Shown here one piece after another: positions 33,224-40,061 of a stretch of DNA of 40,061 bases. This stretch comes from Janthinobacterium sp. GW458P (lineage in GTDB: Bacteria; Pseudomonadota; Gammaproteobacteria; Burkholderiales; Burkholderiaceae_D), in the NCBI RefSeq assembly GCF_002127585.1, contig NZ_NEGZ01000004.1, forward strand, positions 1 through 40,061, given 5' to 3'. Each line of letters begins with the position of its first letter. The first letter of the stretch is position 1. Below the pieces are notes generated by a model. It saw nothing but the letters and a program-made list of their open reading frames with translations, ran no database searches and was not told the origin of the DNA. A program made the position numbers and the translations under genes.

Positions 33224-33242
33224 AAATGAGAATGATTCGTGT
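33224..33242 (+). promoter_or_regulatory. Fur-box-like operator upstream of the haem receptor
   Basis: TGAGAATGATTCGTG (33227-33241) within the AT-rich leader matches the left half and core of the 15-bp Fur consensus TGATAATNATTATCA; the right half is weaker. It lies about 100 bp before the TonB-dependent haem receptor gene, where iron-dependent repression by Fur is expected. Confidence 0.6.
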
Positions 33243-33343
33243 TACAGTATTGTTTTCGCCAGCAAACTTTCCTTATGCATCGTTAACACTTTCGTTATCG
33301 ATCCGGGTTCAAGAGCCAGCCTCCACTCTTACACCGGATCATC

Positions 33344-35698
33344 ATGACTACAGTGCTACTGCAGCGCTCCGCTGCGCCCGTCGTATCTCCCCTTCCTGCC
33401 CGCCGCCACAACCTGGTGCTGCGCGCCGCCTTGCTCGGCCTGTTCGCCGCGCCGCTGCTGCCTGCCGTGGCGCAAACGGCCGCCATCAACGCGGGCACGG
33501 CCGCCCAGGAACAGGCCAGGCTGCCTGTCTTCCCGGAAATCGTCGTCAACGCCAAGCAGGATTACGAACGCCGCGCCGGTACCAAAACGGTGATCCGCAG
33601 CGACGACCTGGAGCGCCGCAACGTGACGGACATGGCTGGCATCGTGCGCTATCAGCCGCTGATCAGTACGCCAATGGCGGCTTCGGGCGGCGGCGGCATA
33701 TGGGATGGCGCGGGCAACACCGGTTACAACATCCGTGGCCTGGAAGGCAACAGGGTCAGCCTGGAACTCGACGGCATTTCCCTGCCTGATGCTGCACCGA
33801 AGCCAGACAGCACTACCCTCAACGCGTTTGGCATGGGCCGCGATTATTTCGATCCTGAAACTTTCCGCGAAGTGCGCATCGATTCGGGCACGACGGCCGT
33901 CAGCGGCGCCAATCCTGGCCTGGGCGGCGGCGTGGCTTTCATCACCAAGTCGCCCGAGGATTACCTGGGCGAAGGGGCGGACCATTACGTGGCGTATAAA
34001 TACGGCCGCGCCACCGCCGACCGCAGCAATGCGCACACCCTGACGGGCGCCGCCAAGATCGGCGCCAATCTGCAAGGCCTGGCCGTGTACGTGCACCGCG
34101 ATGGCGAGCAGCTCGACAGCCGTGGCAGCGCGCCCGTCAACCCGGATGACTGGCATTCGAACGCCTTGCTGTCCAAGCTGGTGTGGACCTTGCCGGGCGA
34201 ACAAAAGCTGGACTTGACGGTCGACATGTTCGAGCGCAAGAACAAGCGCGATTTGCGCAACAAGGTCAGCGCCTTGTATCCGGACGGCGTGCAGCAGGAT
34301 TCCACCACCAGGCGCACCCGCGTCAGCCTGGGGCATGATGTGGTGCTGAAGGACTTCGCCCTGTTCGACCGCTTGACCTCGAAAGTCTATCTGCAGAACG
34401 CGAAGATCGACGACAAGAGCAAGGGGCGCTATACCTACCGCGGCAATTTCCAGCGCGCCATCGACACCAGCTTCAAGAACGACAGCATCGGCCTGACCTC
34501 GGAAGCGTTCAAGCAAGTCAATGCCGATAACGCGCTGCTGTATGGCGTGCAGCTGGAGCAGGGGAAATCGCGCCGTCCGTGGATGGAGGACCGTACGGCG
34601 GTCGCCACGGGCGCGCACGAGATCACGCGCAAGAACCGCATGGCCGACATGGACAGCACCAAGCTGGCGCTGTATGTGCGCGACGACCTCAGCTTTAATC
34701 TGGCTGGCAAGAAAGCCGTGCTGACGCCGGGCTTGCGCGCCGACTACCGCAAGAATGAGCCGAAAAATCTGCAAAACTACGTGATCGCCGTGCCGAACGC
34801 GGCCAAGGAGGTGCGCAAGGAAAGCGATAGCTATTTCACGCCCAGCCTGAGCCTGTCGGTGGAAGTACTGCCGCAAATCAATGCTTACGCCACCTTTACC
34901 CGCGGCACGCGCCTGCCGACGCCAGTCGAGCGCACGGGCACCTACGATTCCTTCAGCTACACGAGCACGAATGGCTATGCCATCCTGGGCAATGCCAATT
35001 TGCGCAAGGAAACCAGCAAGGCCTACGAACTGGGCCTGAAGGGCGACGTCGTCAAGGGCTTGAGCATGCATGCCTCCGTTTACCAGACGGAATACAAGGA
35101 CATGATCGAGTATGTGATGCAGGACGATGACCCGGTGAATTACCCCACCATCACCCAGGGCTTGTACCGTCCGGAAAACATCGGCAATGCCCGGACCTGG
35201 GGCGCCGAGCTGAGCCTGCACGCGGAACTGGGCACCTGGCTGCCCGCCATGCAGGGCTACCGCGTCGACCTGGCCACGGGCGTGGCCAAGGGCCGCTCCT
35301 TCAATACCCTGACGGGCGACAGCGGCGGCCTGGCCTCGGTGGCGCCGGCCAAGACGGCGCTGACCTTCGGTTATGACCATGCGAACCAGCTGTTCGGGCT
35401 GGAATTGACGGCGCTGCATGCCGGCGAGAAACAGGCGCCGAACGACTTGCTGATGGGCACGACCGCACCGCGCTTCACCGTGCCGTCGTACACGATCTTC
35501 GACCTGTCGACCTACTGGAACGTGCACAAGAACGCGAAGATCGTCGTCGGCGTGTACAACTTGACGGATCGCAAGTACTGGGATTACGCCGCCGCGCGCA
35601 GCCTGTCCGCCGGCACCACGGCCGCCAGCCGCGCCGAGATCGAGCGCTACGCCAAGCCGGGCCGCAACGTCGCCGCCAGCCTCAGCGTCAATTTCTAA
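33344..35698 (+). CDS. TonB-dependent haem/haemoprotein receptor, HasR-like
   Basis: A 784-residue outer-membrane receptor: export signal to about residue 44 (LPAVAQ), plug domain (GYNIRGLEGNRVSLELDGIS, then GRDYFDPETFREVRIDSGTT, a HasR-type plug), and a barrel ending in a terminal phenylalanine (AASLSVNF). Haem receptors carry FRAP and NPNL motifs around a haem-ligand histidine; here these read FTRGTRLPTP and LGNANL, and I see no histidine between them. The next gene is a HemS-family protein, and a Fur-like site lies upstream, both supporting haem uptake. Without the usual histidine, ligand handling may differ. No hemophore or haem ABC transporter is in the window. Confidence 0.82.
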   Translation: MTTVLLQRSAAPVVSPLPARRHNLVLRAALLGLFAAPLLPAVAQTAAINAGTAAQEQARLPVFPEIVVNAKQDYERRAGTKTVIRSDDLERRNVTDMAGIVRYQPLISTPMAASGGGGIWDGAGNTGYNIRGLEGNRVSLELDGISLPDAAPKPDSTTLNAFGMGRDYFDPETFREVRIDSGTTAVSGANPGLGGGVAFITKSPEDYLGEGADHYVAYKYGRATADRSNAHTLTGAAKIGANLQGLAVYVHRDGEQLDSRGSAPVNPDDWHSNALLSKLVWTLPGEQKLDLTVDMFERKNKRDLRNKVSALYPDGVQQDSTTRRTRVSLGHDVVLKDFALFDRLTSKVYLQNAKIDDKSKGRYTYRGNFQRAIDTSFKNDSIGLTSEAFKQVNADNALLYGVQLEQGKSRRPWMEDRTAVATGAHEITRKNRMADMDSTKLALYVRDDLSFNLAGKKAVLTPGLRADYRKNEPKNLQNYVIAVPNAAKEVRKESDSYFTPSLSLSVEVLPQINAYATFTRGTRLPTPVERTGTYDSFSYTSTNGYAILGNANLRKETSKAYELGLKGDVVKGLSMHASVYQTEYKDMIEYVMQDDDPVNYPTITQGLYRPENIGNARTWGAELSLHAELGTWLPAMQGYRVDLATGVAKGRSFNTLTGDSGGLASVAPAKTALTFGYDHANQLFGLELTALHAGEKQAPNDLLMGTTAPRFTVPSYTIFDLSTYWNVHKNAKIVVGVYNLTDRKYWDYAAARSLSAGTTAASRAEIERYAKPGRNVAASLSVNF

Positions 35699-35709
35699 AT
35701 TTTTCCGGG

Positions 35710-35734
35710 GAGGGGCGCCTGCCCCTCTTTTTTT
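35710..35734 (+). terminator. Intrinsic terminator between receptor and HemS-like genes
   Basis: GAGGGGC (35710-35716), loop GCCT, GCCCCTC (35721-35727) and seven T (35728-35734), starting 12 bp after the receptor stop. It ends 25 bp before the HemS-like ATG, too close for a normal separate promoter, so it probably acts as an attenuator with read-through. Confidence 0.85.
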
Positions 35735-35759
35735 CCATGTTTGATTGAATGGTCTCTCT

Positions 35760-36914
35760 ATGAAGTTATCCAAACTCGTTCTCTCCCTGCTAGGCAGCCT
35801 GCTGATTGCAAACGCATACGCGGCCCCAGCCACCCTGGCGGAACGCTGGTCCACCCTGCGCACGGAGCAGCCGAAGCTGCAGATCCGCGACGCGGCCCGC
35901 GCCCTGGGCGTGTCCGAAGCGCAATTGCTGGCAACCAATGTCGGCAAGGGCGTCACGCGATTGCAGGCCGATGGCAACCAGCCGCGCGAAATCATGCGCG
36001 CCGCGCTGGACCTGGGCCTCGTGCAGGCGATCACGCGCAATGAAAACGGCGTCATCGAAACGACGGGCGTGGCCAGCAAGTTCAAGCAGGCGGGCGACAA
36101 GTCCGAGCAGGCCGACGCCAAGGACCCGGAAACGGAAGCGCGCCAGCGCAATATCGCAGGCGGCTACCTGGGCGGCCAGATCGACCTGCGTTTCCACTTT
36201 GAAAACTGGAAATACGCATTTGCCGTGGAACAGCTTGGTCGCGACGGCAAGCCGACGCGCAGCCTGCAATTTTTCGACGCCAACGGCACGGCCGTGCACA
36301 AGATTTTCCTGCGCAATGAAGCGGGCGTGGCCGTCTACGACAAGCTGGTGGCGGCCTTCCGCCTGCCGCAGCAAGGCGCCGAGCTGAACGTGCTGGCCGT
36401 GGCGCCGAAAGCGGCGGAAAAGCCGGATGCCGAAATCGACGTCAAGGAATTCCAGCTGGCCTGGAAAGACATGACGGACGTGCATCAGTTTGCGCAAATC
36501 ATGCGCGAATTCCATCTGTCGCGCGAACAGGCGCTGCGCCTGGCGCCGGCCGGCGTGGTCGAGCGCGTGACGCCGCAAGCGCTGCGCACCCTGCTGGAAA
36601 ACGCGGCGAAGGACAAGGTCGCCATCATGGTGTTCCTGGGCAACGAAGGCTTGACGCAGATCTACAGCGGCAAGATCGAGAAAACTATGGCCGCCGGCGG
36701 CTTCTTCAACGTGCTGGACCCGGACTTCAACCTGCACATCCGCGACACGGCCCTGCGCAGCGGCTGGGTCGTCAAGCGCGGCGGCGTCACTTCCGTCGAA
36801 TTCTTCGACAACGACGGCACGCAAGTGGTCTCCTTCTTCGGCGTGCGCGAGCGGGGCAAGCCGCAGCCGCAAGCGTGGGTGGACCTGGCCGACTCCTTGC
36901 CAAAAGCCAAGTAA
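35760..36914 (+). CDS. HemS/HmuS-family haem protein with an export signal
   Basis: A 384-residue protein of the HemS/ChuS/HmuS haem-degradation family, formed of two similar halves. Family segments: LQIRDAARALGVSEAQLLAT, IDLRFHFENWKYAFAVEQ, SLQFFDANGTAVHKIFLRN (the AVHK histidine matches the usual haem-contacting position, from memory of the family) and the second-half equivalent GVTSVEFFDNDGTQVVSFFG. Normal members are cytoplasmic and about 340 residues. This one starts MKLSKLVLSLLGSLLIANAY and then A-APA, a textbook signal peptide with cleavage near residue 21. The usual VHEK segment after TRNE is here VIET. The ATG at 35760 is chosen over an in-frame TTG at 35745. It follows the haem receptor, behind an intrinsic terminator. 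A periplasmic haem-binding role is inferred. Confidence 0.85.
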   Translation: MKLSKLVLSLLGSLLIANAYAAPATLAERWSTLRTEQPKLQIRDAARALGVSEAQLLATNVGKGVTRLQADGNQPREIMRAALDLGLVQAITRNENGVIETTGVASKFKQAGDKSEQADAKDPETEARQRNIAGGYLGGQIDLRFHFENWKYAFAVEQLGRDGKPTRSLQFFDANGTAVHKIFLRNEAGVAVYDKLVAAFRLPQQGAELNVLAVAPKAAEKPDAEIDVKEFQLAWKDMTDVHQFAQIMREFHLSREQALRLAPAGVVERVTPQALRTLLENAAKDKVAIMVFLGNEGLTQIYSGKIEKTMAAGGFFNVLDPDFNLHIRDTALRSGWVVKRGGVTSVEFFDNDGTQVVSFFGVRERGKPQPQAWVDLADSLPKAK

Positions 36915-36929
36915 GCAGCATCATGGACA

Positions 36930-36972
36930 CTGCACTGTTGCCGCCCGGCGTACCGGCGCGGCAACAGTGCAG
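36930..36972. terminator. Long perfect hairpin after the HemS-like gene
   Basis: CTGCACTGTTGCCGC (36930-36944) pairs perfectly with GCGGCAACAGTGCAG (36958-36972), 15 bp, around a 13-base loop that is itself CCGG-CGTA-CCGG. It starts 15 bp after the stop. The tail ACTTT is only slightly T-rich. It is most likely a transcription end for this locus. Confidence 0.6.
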
Positions 36973-37076
36973 AGGGACTTTCGCATGAGTCATGATGGTA
37001 CTATCACAATAGTGGTATGCTGATTGCAAGGCCGCAGCGATCGTGTCTGCGTGCTGGTTCCTGAAGAGAGGCAATC

Positions 37077-37994
37077 ATGGCAACCATCATGGCGAACGGC
37101 CTCAACATAGCTTATGAAAGCCACGGCAAGCCCGATGATCCCTGCGTGCTGCTGGTCATGGGCCTGGGCATGCAGCTGATCGCCTGGCCGGCGGACTTCG
37201 TCGAAGGCATCGTGGAGCAGGGCTTTCGCGTCCTGCGTTTCGACAACCGCGACAGCGGCCTGTCGAGCAAGATGGCGCTGGCGGGCAAACCCTATCTGCC
37301 CCTGGCCTACGTCAAGAATTTGCTGGGCTGGCCCCTGAAAACATCCTACACCCTCGATGACATGGCGGACGATGCGCTGGGCTTGCTGGCTGCCCTGCGC
37401 ATTGCGCAGGCACATGTGATCGGCGTGTCCATGGGCGGCATGATCGCCCAGGTGATGGCGGCGCGCGCGCCGCAACAGGTGCTCAGCCTGACCTCCATCA
37501 TGTCGAGCAGCGGCCGGCGCGGCTTGCCCGGCCCCACGCGGGCCGCGCGCAATGCCTTGCTGCAACGTCCGAAACGCAATGCCAGCCGCGCCGAGCTGAT
37601 GGCCCACATGGCGGCCACCGTGCGCGTCATCGGCAGTCCCGCCTATCCCGTGTCGGAAAAACTGCTGTACCAGCGCATCGAGGCGGCGCTGGAGCGGGGC
37701 AGCTGTCCGGAAGGCGTGGCGCGGCAAATGGTGGCGATCGCCGCCTCGGGCGAGCGCACGGCCTTGCTGCCGAGCATCAGCTGTCCGGCGCTGGTGATAC
37801 ACGGCGCGGCCGACCCCCTGATTCCCGTCGCCTGCGGCATCGATACGGCGGCGCTGATTCCCGGCGCGCGGCTCGAAGTGATCGAAGGCATGGGGCACGA
37901 CATGCCGCCCCAGCTGATCGAGCGCCTGCTCGCCTTGATCGATGTGCATCTGCAAGGTAAGATGGCGCCCCAGATGCGCTCCCAGCCAGCCTAG
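37077..37994 (+). CDS. Alpha/beta hydrolase
   Basis: A 305-residue alpha/beta-hydrolase-fold enzyme. The nucleophile is Ser118 in IGVSMGGMIA. The acid is probably the Asp in VIHGAADPLIP, and the base is the His in EGMGHDMPP. VMGLGMQLIAW supplies the oxyanion-hole region and LRFDNRDSGLS follows the usual strand-4 pattern. The FDNRDSGLSS stretch is common in esterases and lipases of the lactone/carboxylester group; the substrate cannot be read. GAGAGG precedes the ATG. It is followed 32 bp later by an LD-carboxypeptidase, probably in the same transcript. Confidence 0.88.
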   Translation: MATIMANGLNIAYESHGKPDDPCVLLVMGLGMQLIAWPADFVEGIVEQGFRVLRFDNRDSGLSSKMALAGKPYLPLAYVKNLLGWPLKTSYTLDDMADDALGLLAALRIAQAHVIGVSMGGMIAQVMAARAPQQVLSLTSIMSSSGRRGLPGPTRAARNALLQRPKRNASRAELMAHMAATVRVIGSPAYPVSEKLLYQRIEAALERGSCPEGVARQMVAIAASGERTALLPSISCPALVIHGAADPLIPVACGIDTAALIPGARLEVIEGMGHDMPPQLIERLLALIDVHLQGKMAPQMRSQPA

Positions 37995-38026
37995 GCGCGC
38001 CCACCATTTTTGAAGGCACGGGCATT

Positions 38027-38944
38027 TTGAAGACACCTGACATTGGCATCGCCATCGTGGCGCCCGGCGGTTGCGCGCCCGATGACGCGGCCGTGGCGCG
38101 CGGCATCGCCCGCCTGCAGGCGCAAGGCGCCGCCGTCCACAATTACTACGACCCTGCACACACGTTCCAGCGCTTCGGCGGCACGGATGCGGGCCGCCTG
38201 GCGCAGCTCAACGCGGCAGCCGCCGACCCGGACGTGCAGGTGGTGCTGGCCTTGCGCGGCAGCTACGGCATCAGCCGCATCCTGCCCGACATCGATTTCG
38301 AGCGCATGGCCGCCAGCCGCAAGCTGTTCGTCGGCTACAGCGACTTCACGGCTTTTCACATGGGCTTGCTGGCGAAAACGGGCCGCGCCAGCTTTGCCGG
38401 CCCCATGCTCTGCGATGATTTTACGCGCGACGAGCCCGAGCAATTTACGCTCGATCAACTGTGGTCCTGCCTGGCCGGTCCCACGCACACGGTCAGCGGC
38501 ACGTCCGTTGGCAATCCGCAGGCCGAGGCAGTGGGCACCTTGTGGGGCGGCAACCTGGCCATGCTGGTCCACTTGCTCGGTACGCCGTATTTCCCCCAGG
38601 TCGACGGCGGCATCCTGTTCCTGGAAGACGTCAACGAGCACCCGTACCGGGTCGAGCGCATGCTGCTGCAATTGCTGCACGCGGGCGTGCTCGAACGCCA
38701 GCAGGCCATCGTGCTTGGCGACTTTTCCGCCTATAAATTGAGTCCGATGGACAAGGGCTACGATTTCGACGCCATGCTGGCCTACGTGCGCGCGCGTCTG
38801 CCCGTGCCCGTGCTGACGGGGCTCGAATTCGGCCACATCCGCCGCCGGGTCACCTTGCCCTTCGGCGGCCAGGCGCGGCTGCAATCGGATGCGTCCGGCT
38901 TCCGCCTGCAGGTTGCCGATTACCCGACCCTGGCGCGCCCCTGA
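38027..38944 (+). CDS. ldcA: LD-carboxypeptidase (peptidase family S66, LdcA-like)
   Basis: A 305-residue cytoplasmic serine peptidase that removes the terminal D-alanine from tetrapeptides in cell-wall recycling. The nucleophile Ser105 lies in FVGYSDFTAFH; LALRGSYGISRIL is the conserved N-terminal strand; the acid and base come from ILFLEDVNEHPYRVERML and GLEFGHIRRRVTLPFG. WGGNLAMLVHLLGTPYFP is a further family signature. The start is TTG at 38027 with GAAGG ten bases upstream; I see no in-frame ATG before the conserved region. The YeiB-like gene begins five bases after its stop. Confidence 0.9.
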   Translation: MKTPDIGIAIVAPGGCAPDDAAVARGIARLQAQGAAVHNYYDPAHTFQRFGGTDAGRLAQLNAAAADPDVQVVLALRGSYGISRILPDIDFERMAASRKLFVGYSDFTAFHMGLLAKTGRASFAGPMLCDDFTRDEPEQFTLDQLWSCLAGPTHTVSGTSVGNPQAEAVGTLWGGNLAMLVHLLGTPYFPQVDGGILFLEDVNEHPYRVERMLLQLLHAGVLERQQAIVLGDFSAYKLSPMDKGYDFDAMLAYVRARLPVPVLTGLEFGHIRRRVTLPFGGQARLQSDASGFRLQVADYPTLARP

Positions 38945-38949
38945 ACTCC

Positions 38950-40061
38950 TTGAACGCCATTGGCGCCAGGCCGGGCAGGTTGCTGCAGCTCGACGTGCTG
39001 CGCGGCATCGCCGTGTTTGGCATCCTGCTGGTGAATATCTGGGGCTTTGCCTGGGGCACGAATTCCTTGCGCTACGGCACCTTGCCCGCGCAGCCTCCCG
39101 TGCTGGACCAGCTCGTCATTTTCGGCGTGGCGGCGCTGGCGCAATTCAAGTTCTATCCCGTCTTCGCCTATCTGTTCGGCGCCGGCTTTGCCCTGCAGAC
39201 ACGCTCGCTGCAGCGCCAGCTGGGCAGCTGGGAAGCGGCGCAAGCGGCCTACAAGCGCCGGCTGCGCTGGCTGCTTGTGTTCGGCCTGCTGCACGGTTTT
39301 CTTATCTGGAACGGCGACGTACTGACCTCGTATGCGGTGGCCGGCATGCTGGTCCTGCCGCTGGCAGGCGCCAGGCTCGGCCGCGTGCGCAACCGCGCCT
39401 GGCTGGTGGCGGGCGGTTTTCTGCTGTTCATGTGCCTCTTGATTCCCGTGGGCCAGCAGGGCGGCGCGCCCGATACGGCGCAGGATTTGCAGAGTTTTGC
39501 CGGCCGCTACGCCATCTACACGCAGGGGAGCGCCGGGGCCGTGGCGCAGCTGCGCGCCAACGATTTCCTCGTCTCGCTGCTGTACGCCATCGTCATGCTG
39601 CCGCACGTCATCGTGCTGTTCCTGCTGGGCATCTTGTCCGTGCGCCTGGGCTGGCTGACGCGGCCGCAGCGCCACCGCCGGCTGTGGCGCCGCGTGTGCG
39701 CCGCGGGACTGGGCGTGGGCTTTCCCTTGAACCTGCTGGCGGGCGGCGTCATCGCGCGCCAGGTGGCTGATCCATATCAAACTTTATTCGACGCGGCCCT
39801 GTTCGACGTGGGCCTGTTTGCGGGCGGCCCGCTGCTGGCGGCCGGCTACGTGGCGGCCCTGATGCTGGCCGGCCCCTGCATGCTGCGCTGGCTCGCTGCT
39901 TGGCTGGCGCCCGTGGGACGCATGGCGCTGAGCAATTATCTGCTGCAATCGGTGCTCGGCACCTGGCTGCTGCAGGGACCGGGCCTGGGCTGGGGCGCCA
40001 CACTGCGTCCCATCGAGATGCTGGGCCTGGCCATAGTGATCATGGCGGGGCAGGTGCTATT
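38950..40061 (+). CDS. yeiB: YeiB-type DUF418 membrane protein, cut by window edge
   Basis: About 370 codons are visible; the reading frame is open to the right edge. This is an integral membrane protein with about ten helices. The opening LLQLDVLRGIAVFGILLVNI is the DUF1624/heparan-acetyltransferase-like start shared with YeiB, and APVGRMALSNYLLQSVLG near the end is the DUF418 hallmark. Helices around YPVFAYLFGAGFAL match the family. Function is unknown; acyl transfer across the membrane is suspected for relatives. The start is uncertain: TTG at 38950, five bases after the ldcA stop, or TTG at 38980; there is no ATG. The gene is likely coupled to ldcA. Confidence 0.85.
   Translation, partial: MNAIGARPGRLLQLDVLRGIAVFGILLVNIWGFAWGTNSLRYGTLPAQPPVLDQLVIFGVAALAQFKFYPVFAYLFGAGFALQTRSLQRQLGSWEAAQAAYKRRLRWLLVFGLLHGFLIWNGDVLTSYAVAGMLVLPLAGARLGRVRNRAWLVAGGFLLFMCLLIPVGQQGGAPDTAQDLQSFAGRYAIYTQGSAGAVAQLRANDFLVSLLYAIVMLPHVIVLFLLGILSVRLGWLTRPQRHRRLWRRVCAAGLGVGFPLNLLAGGVIARQVADPYQTLFDAALFDVGLFAGGPLLAAGYVAALMLAGPCMLRWLAAWLAPVGRMALSNYLLQSVLGTWLLQGPGLGWGATLRPIEMLGLAIVIMAGQVL

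Noticed and set aside
33356..36151. A 931-codon open frame on the minus strand opposite the haem receptor and HemS-like genes
   Set aside because: It is the mirror of genes with clear family motifs, has no ribosome-binding site or recognisable domain, and arises from high-GC third-position bias.

Overview
The window is high-GC DNA with dense, short-spaced genes. Gene content and protein style (YeiE/YeiH pair, phc-type operon, beta-propeller phytase with a TonB receptor, queE-queD-tadA) suggest a betaproteobacterium of the Burkholderiales, most likely Oxalobacteraceae (Janthinobacterium/Duganella/Massilia type). That placement is inference from protein character. I saw no rRNA, tRNA, CRISPR array, insertion sequence or prophage gene; it looks like ordinary chromosome with some accessory patches.

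Layout. 1-4.1 kb: a MerR-type regulator cut by the left edge, a YeiH exporter divergent from a YeiE-like LysR regulator, then an XRE-cupin regulator with a GNAT acetyltransferase. 4.1-8.0 kb: a chemoreceptor with a shortened sensor domain, a DUF378 membrane protein plus a small charged protein, a cytochrome c and an RhtA-like exporter. 8.1-10.3 kb: four small genes of no recognised family behind a good sigma70-type promoter. 10.3-17.0 kb: a TonB-dependent receptor and 3-phytase operon on the minus strand, divergent from a degenerate GGDEF protein and an AraC regulator. Both sides of the shared 306-bp intergenic region carry a PhoB-box-like element followed 10 bp later by a -10-like hexamer, so the locus reads as a phosphate-starvation unit for phytate use.

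17.2-22.1 kb: four tightly coupled genes with the order and domain make-up of Ralstonia phcB-phcS-phcR-phcQ: a methyltransferase for a 3-hydroxy-fatty-acid methyl ester signal, a membrane histidine kinase, a receiver-kinase hybrid and a stand-alone receiver protein. This is probably a complete cell-cell signalling cassette and is the most striking system in the window. 22.1-26.2 kb: a periplasmic protein with two TonB_C-like domains, an SRPBCC protein, a secreted DNA/RNA endonuclease, a small conserved-looking protein, and a coupled Imm35/YrhB-like plus membrane-protein pair. 26.2-31.2 kb: a large M16 peptidase, a PAS-GGDEF diguanylate cyclase with intact active and inhibitory sites, and a NarX/UhpB-type kinase with no adjacent response regulator.

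31.5-33.2 kb: queE-queD-tadA, in which all three products serve modification of tRNA wobble position 34, ending at an intrinsic terminator. 33.2-36.9 kb: a Fur-box-like element, a HasR-type haem receptor, an intrinsic terminator, then a HemS/HmuS-family protein that unusually carries an export signal. 37.0-40.06 kb: an alpha/beta hydrolase, an LD-carboxypeptidase, and a YeiB-type (DUF418) membrane protein cut by the right edge.
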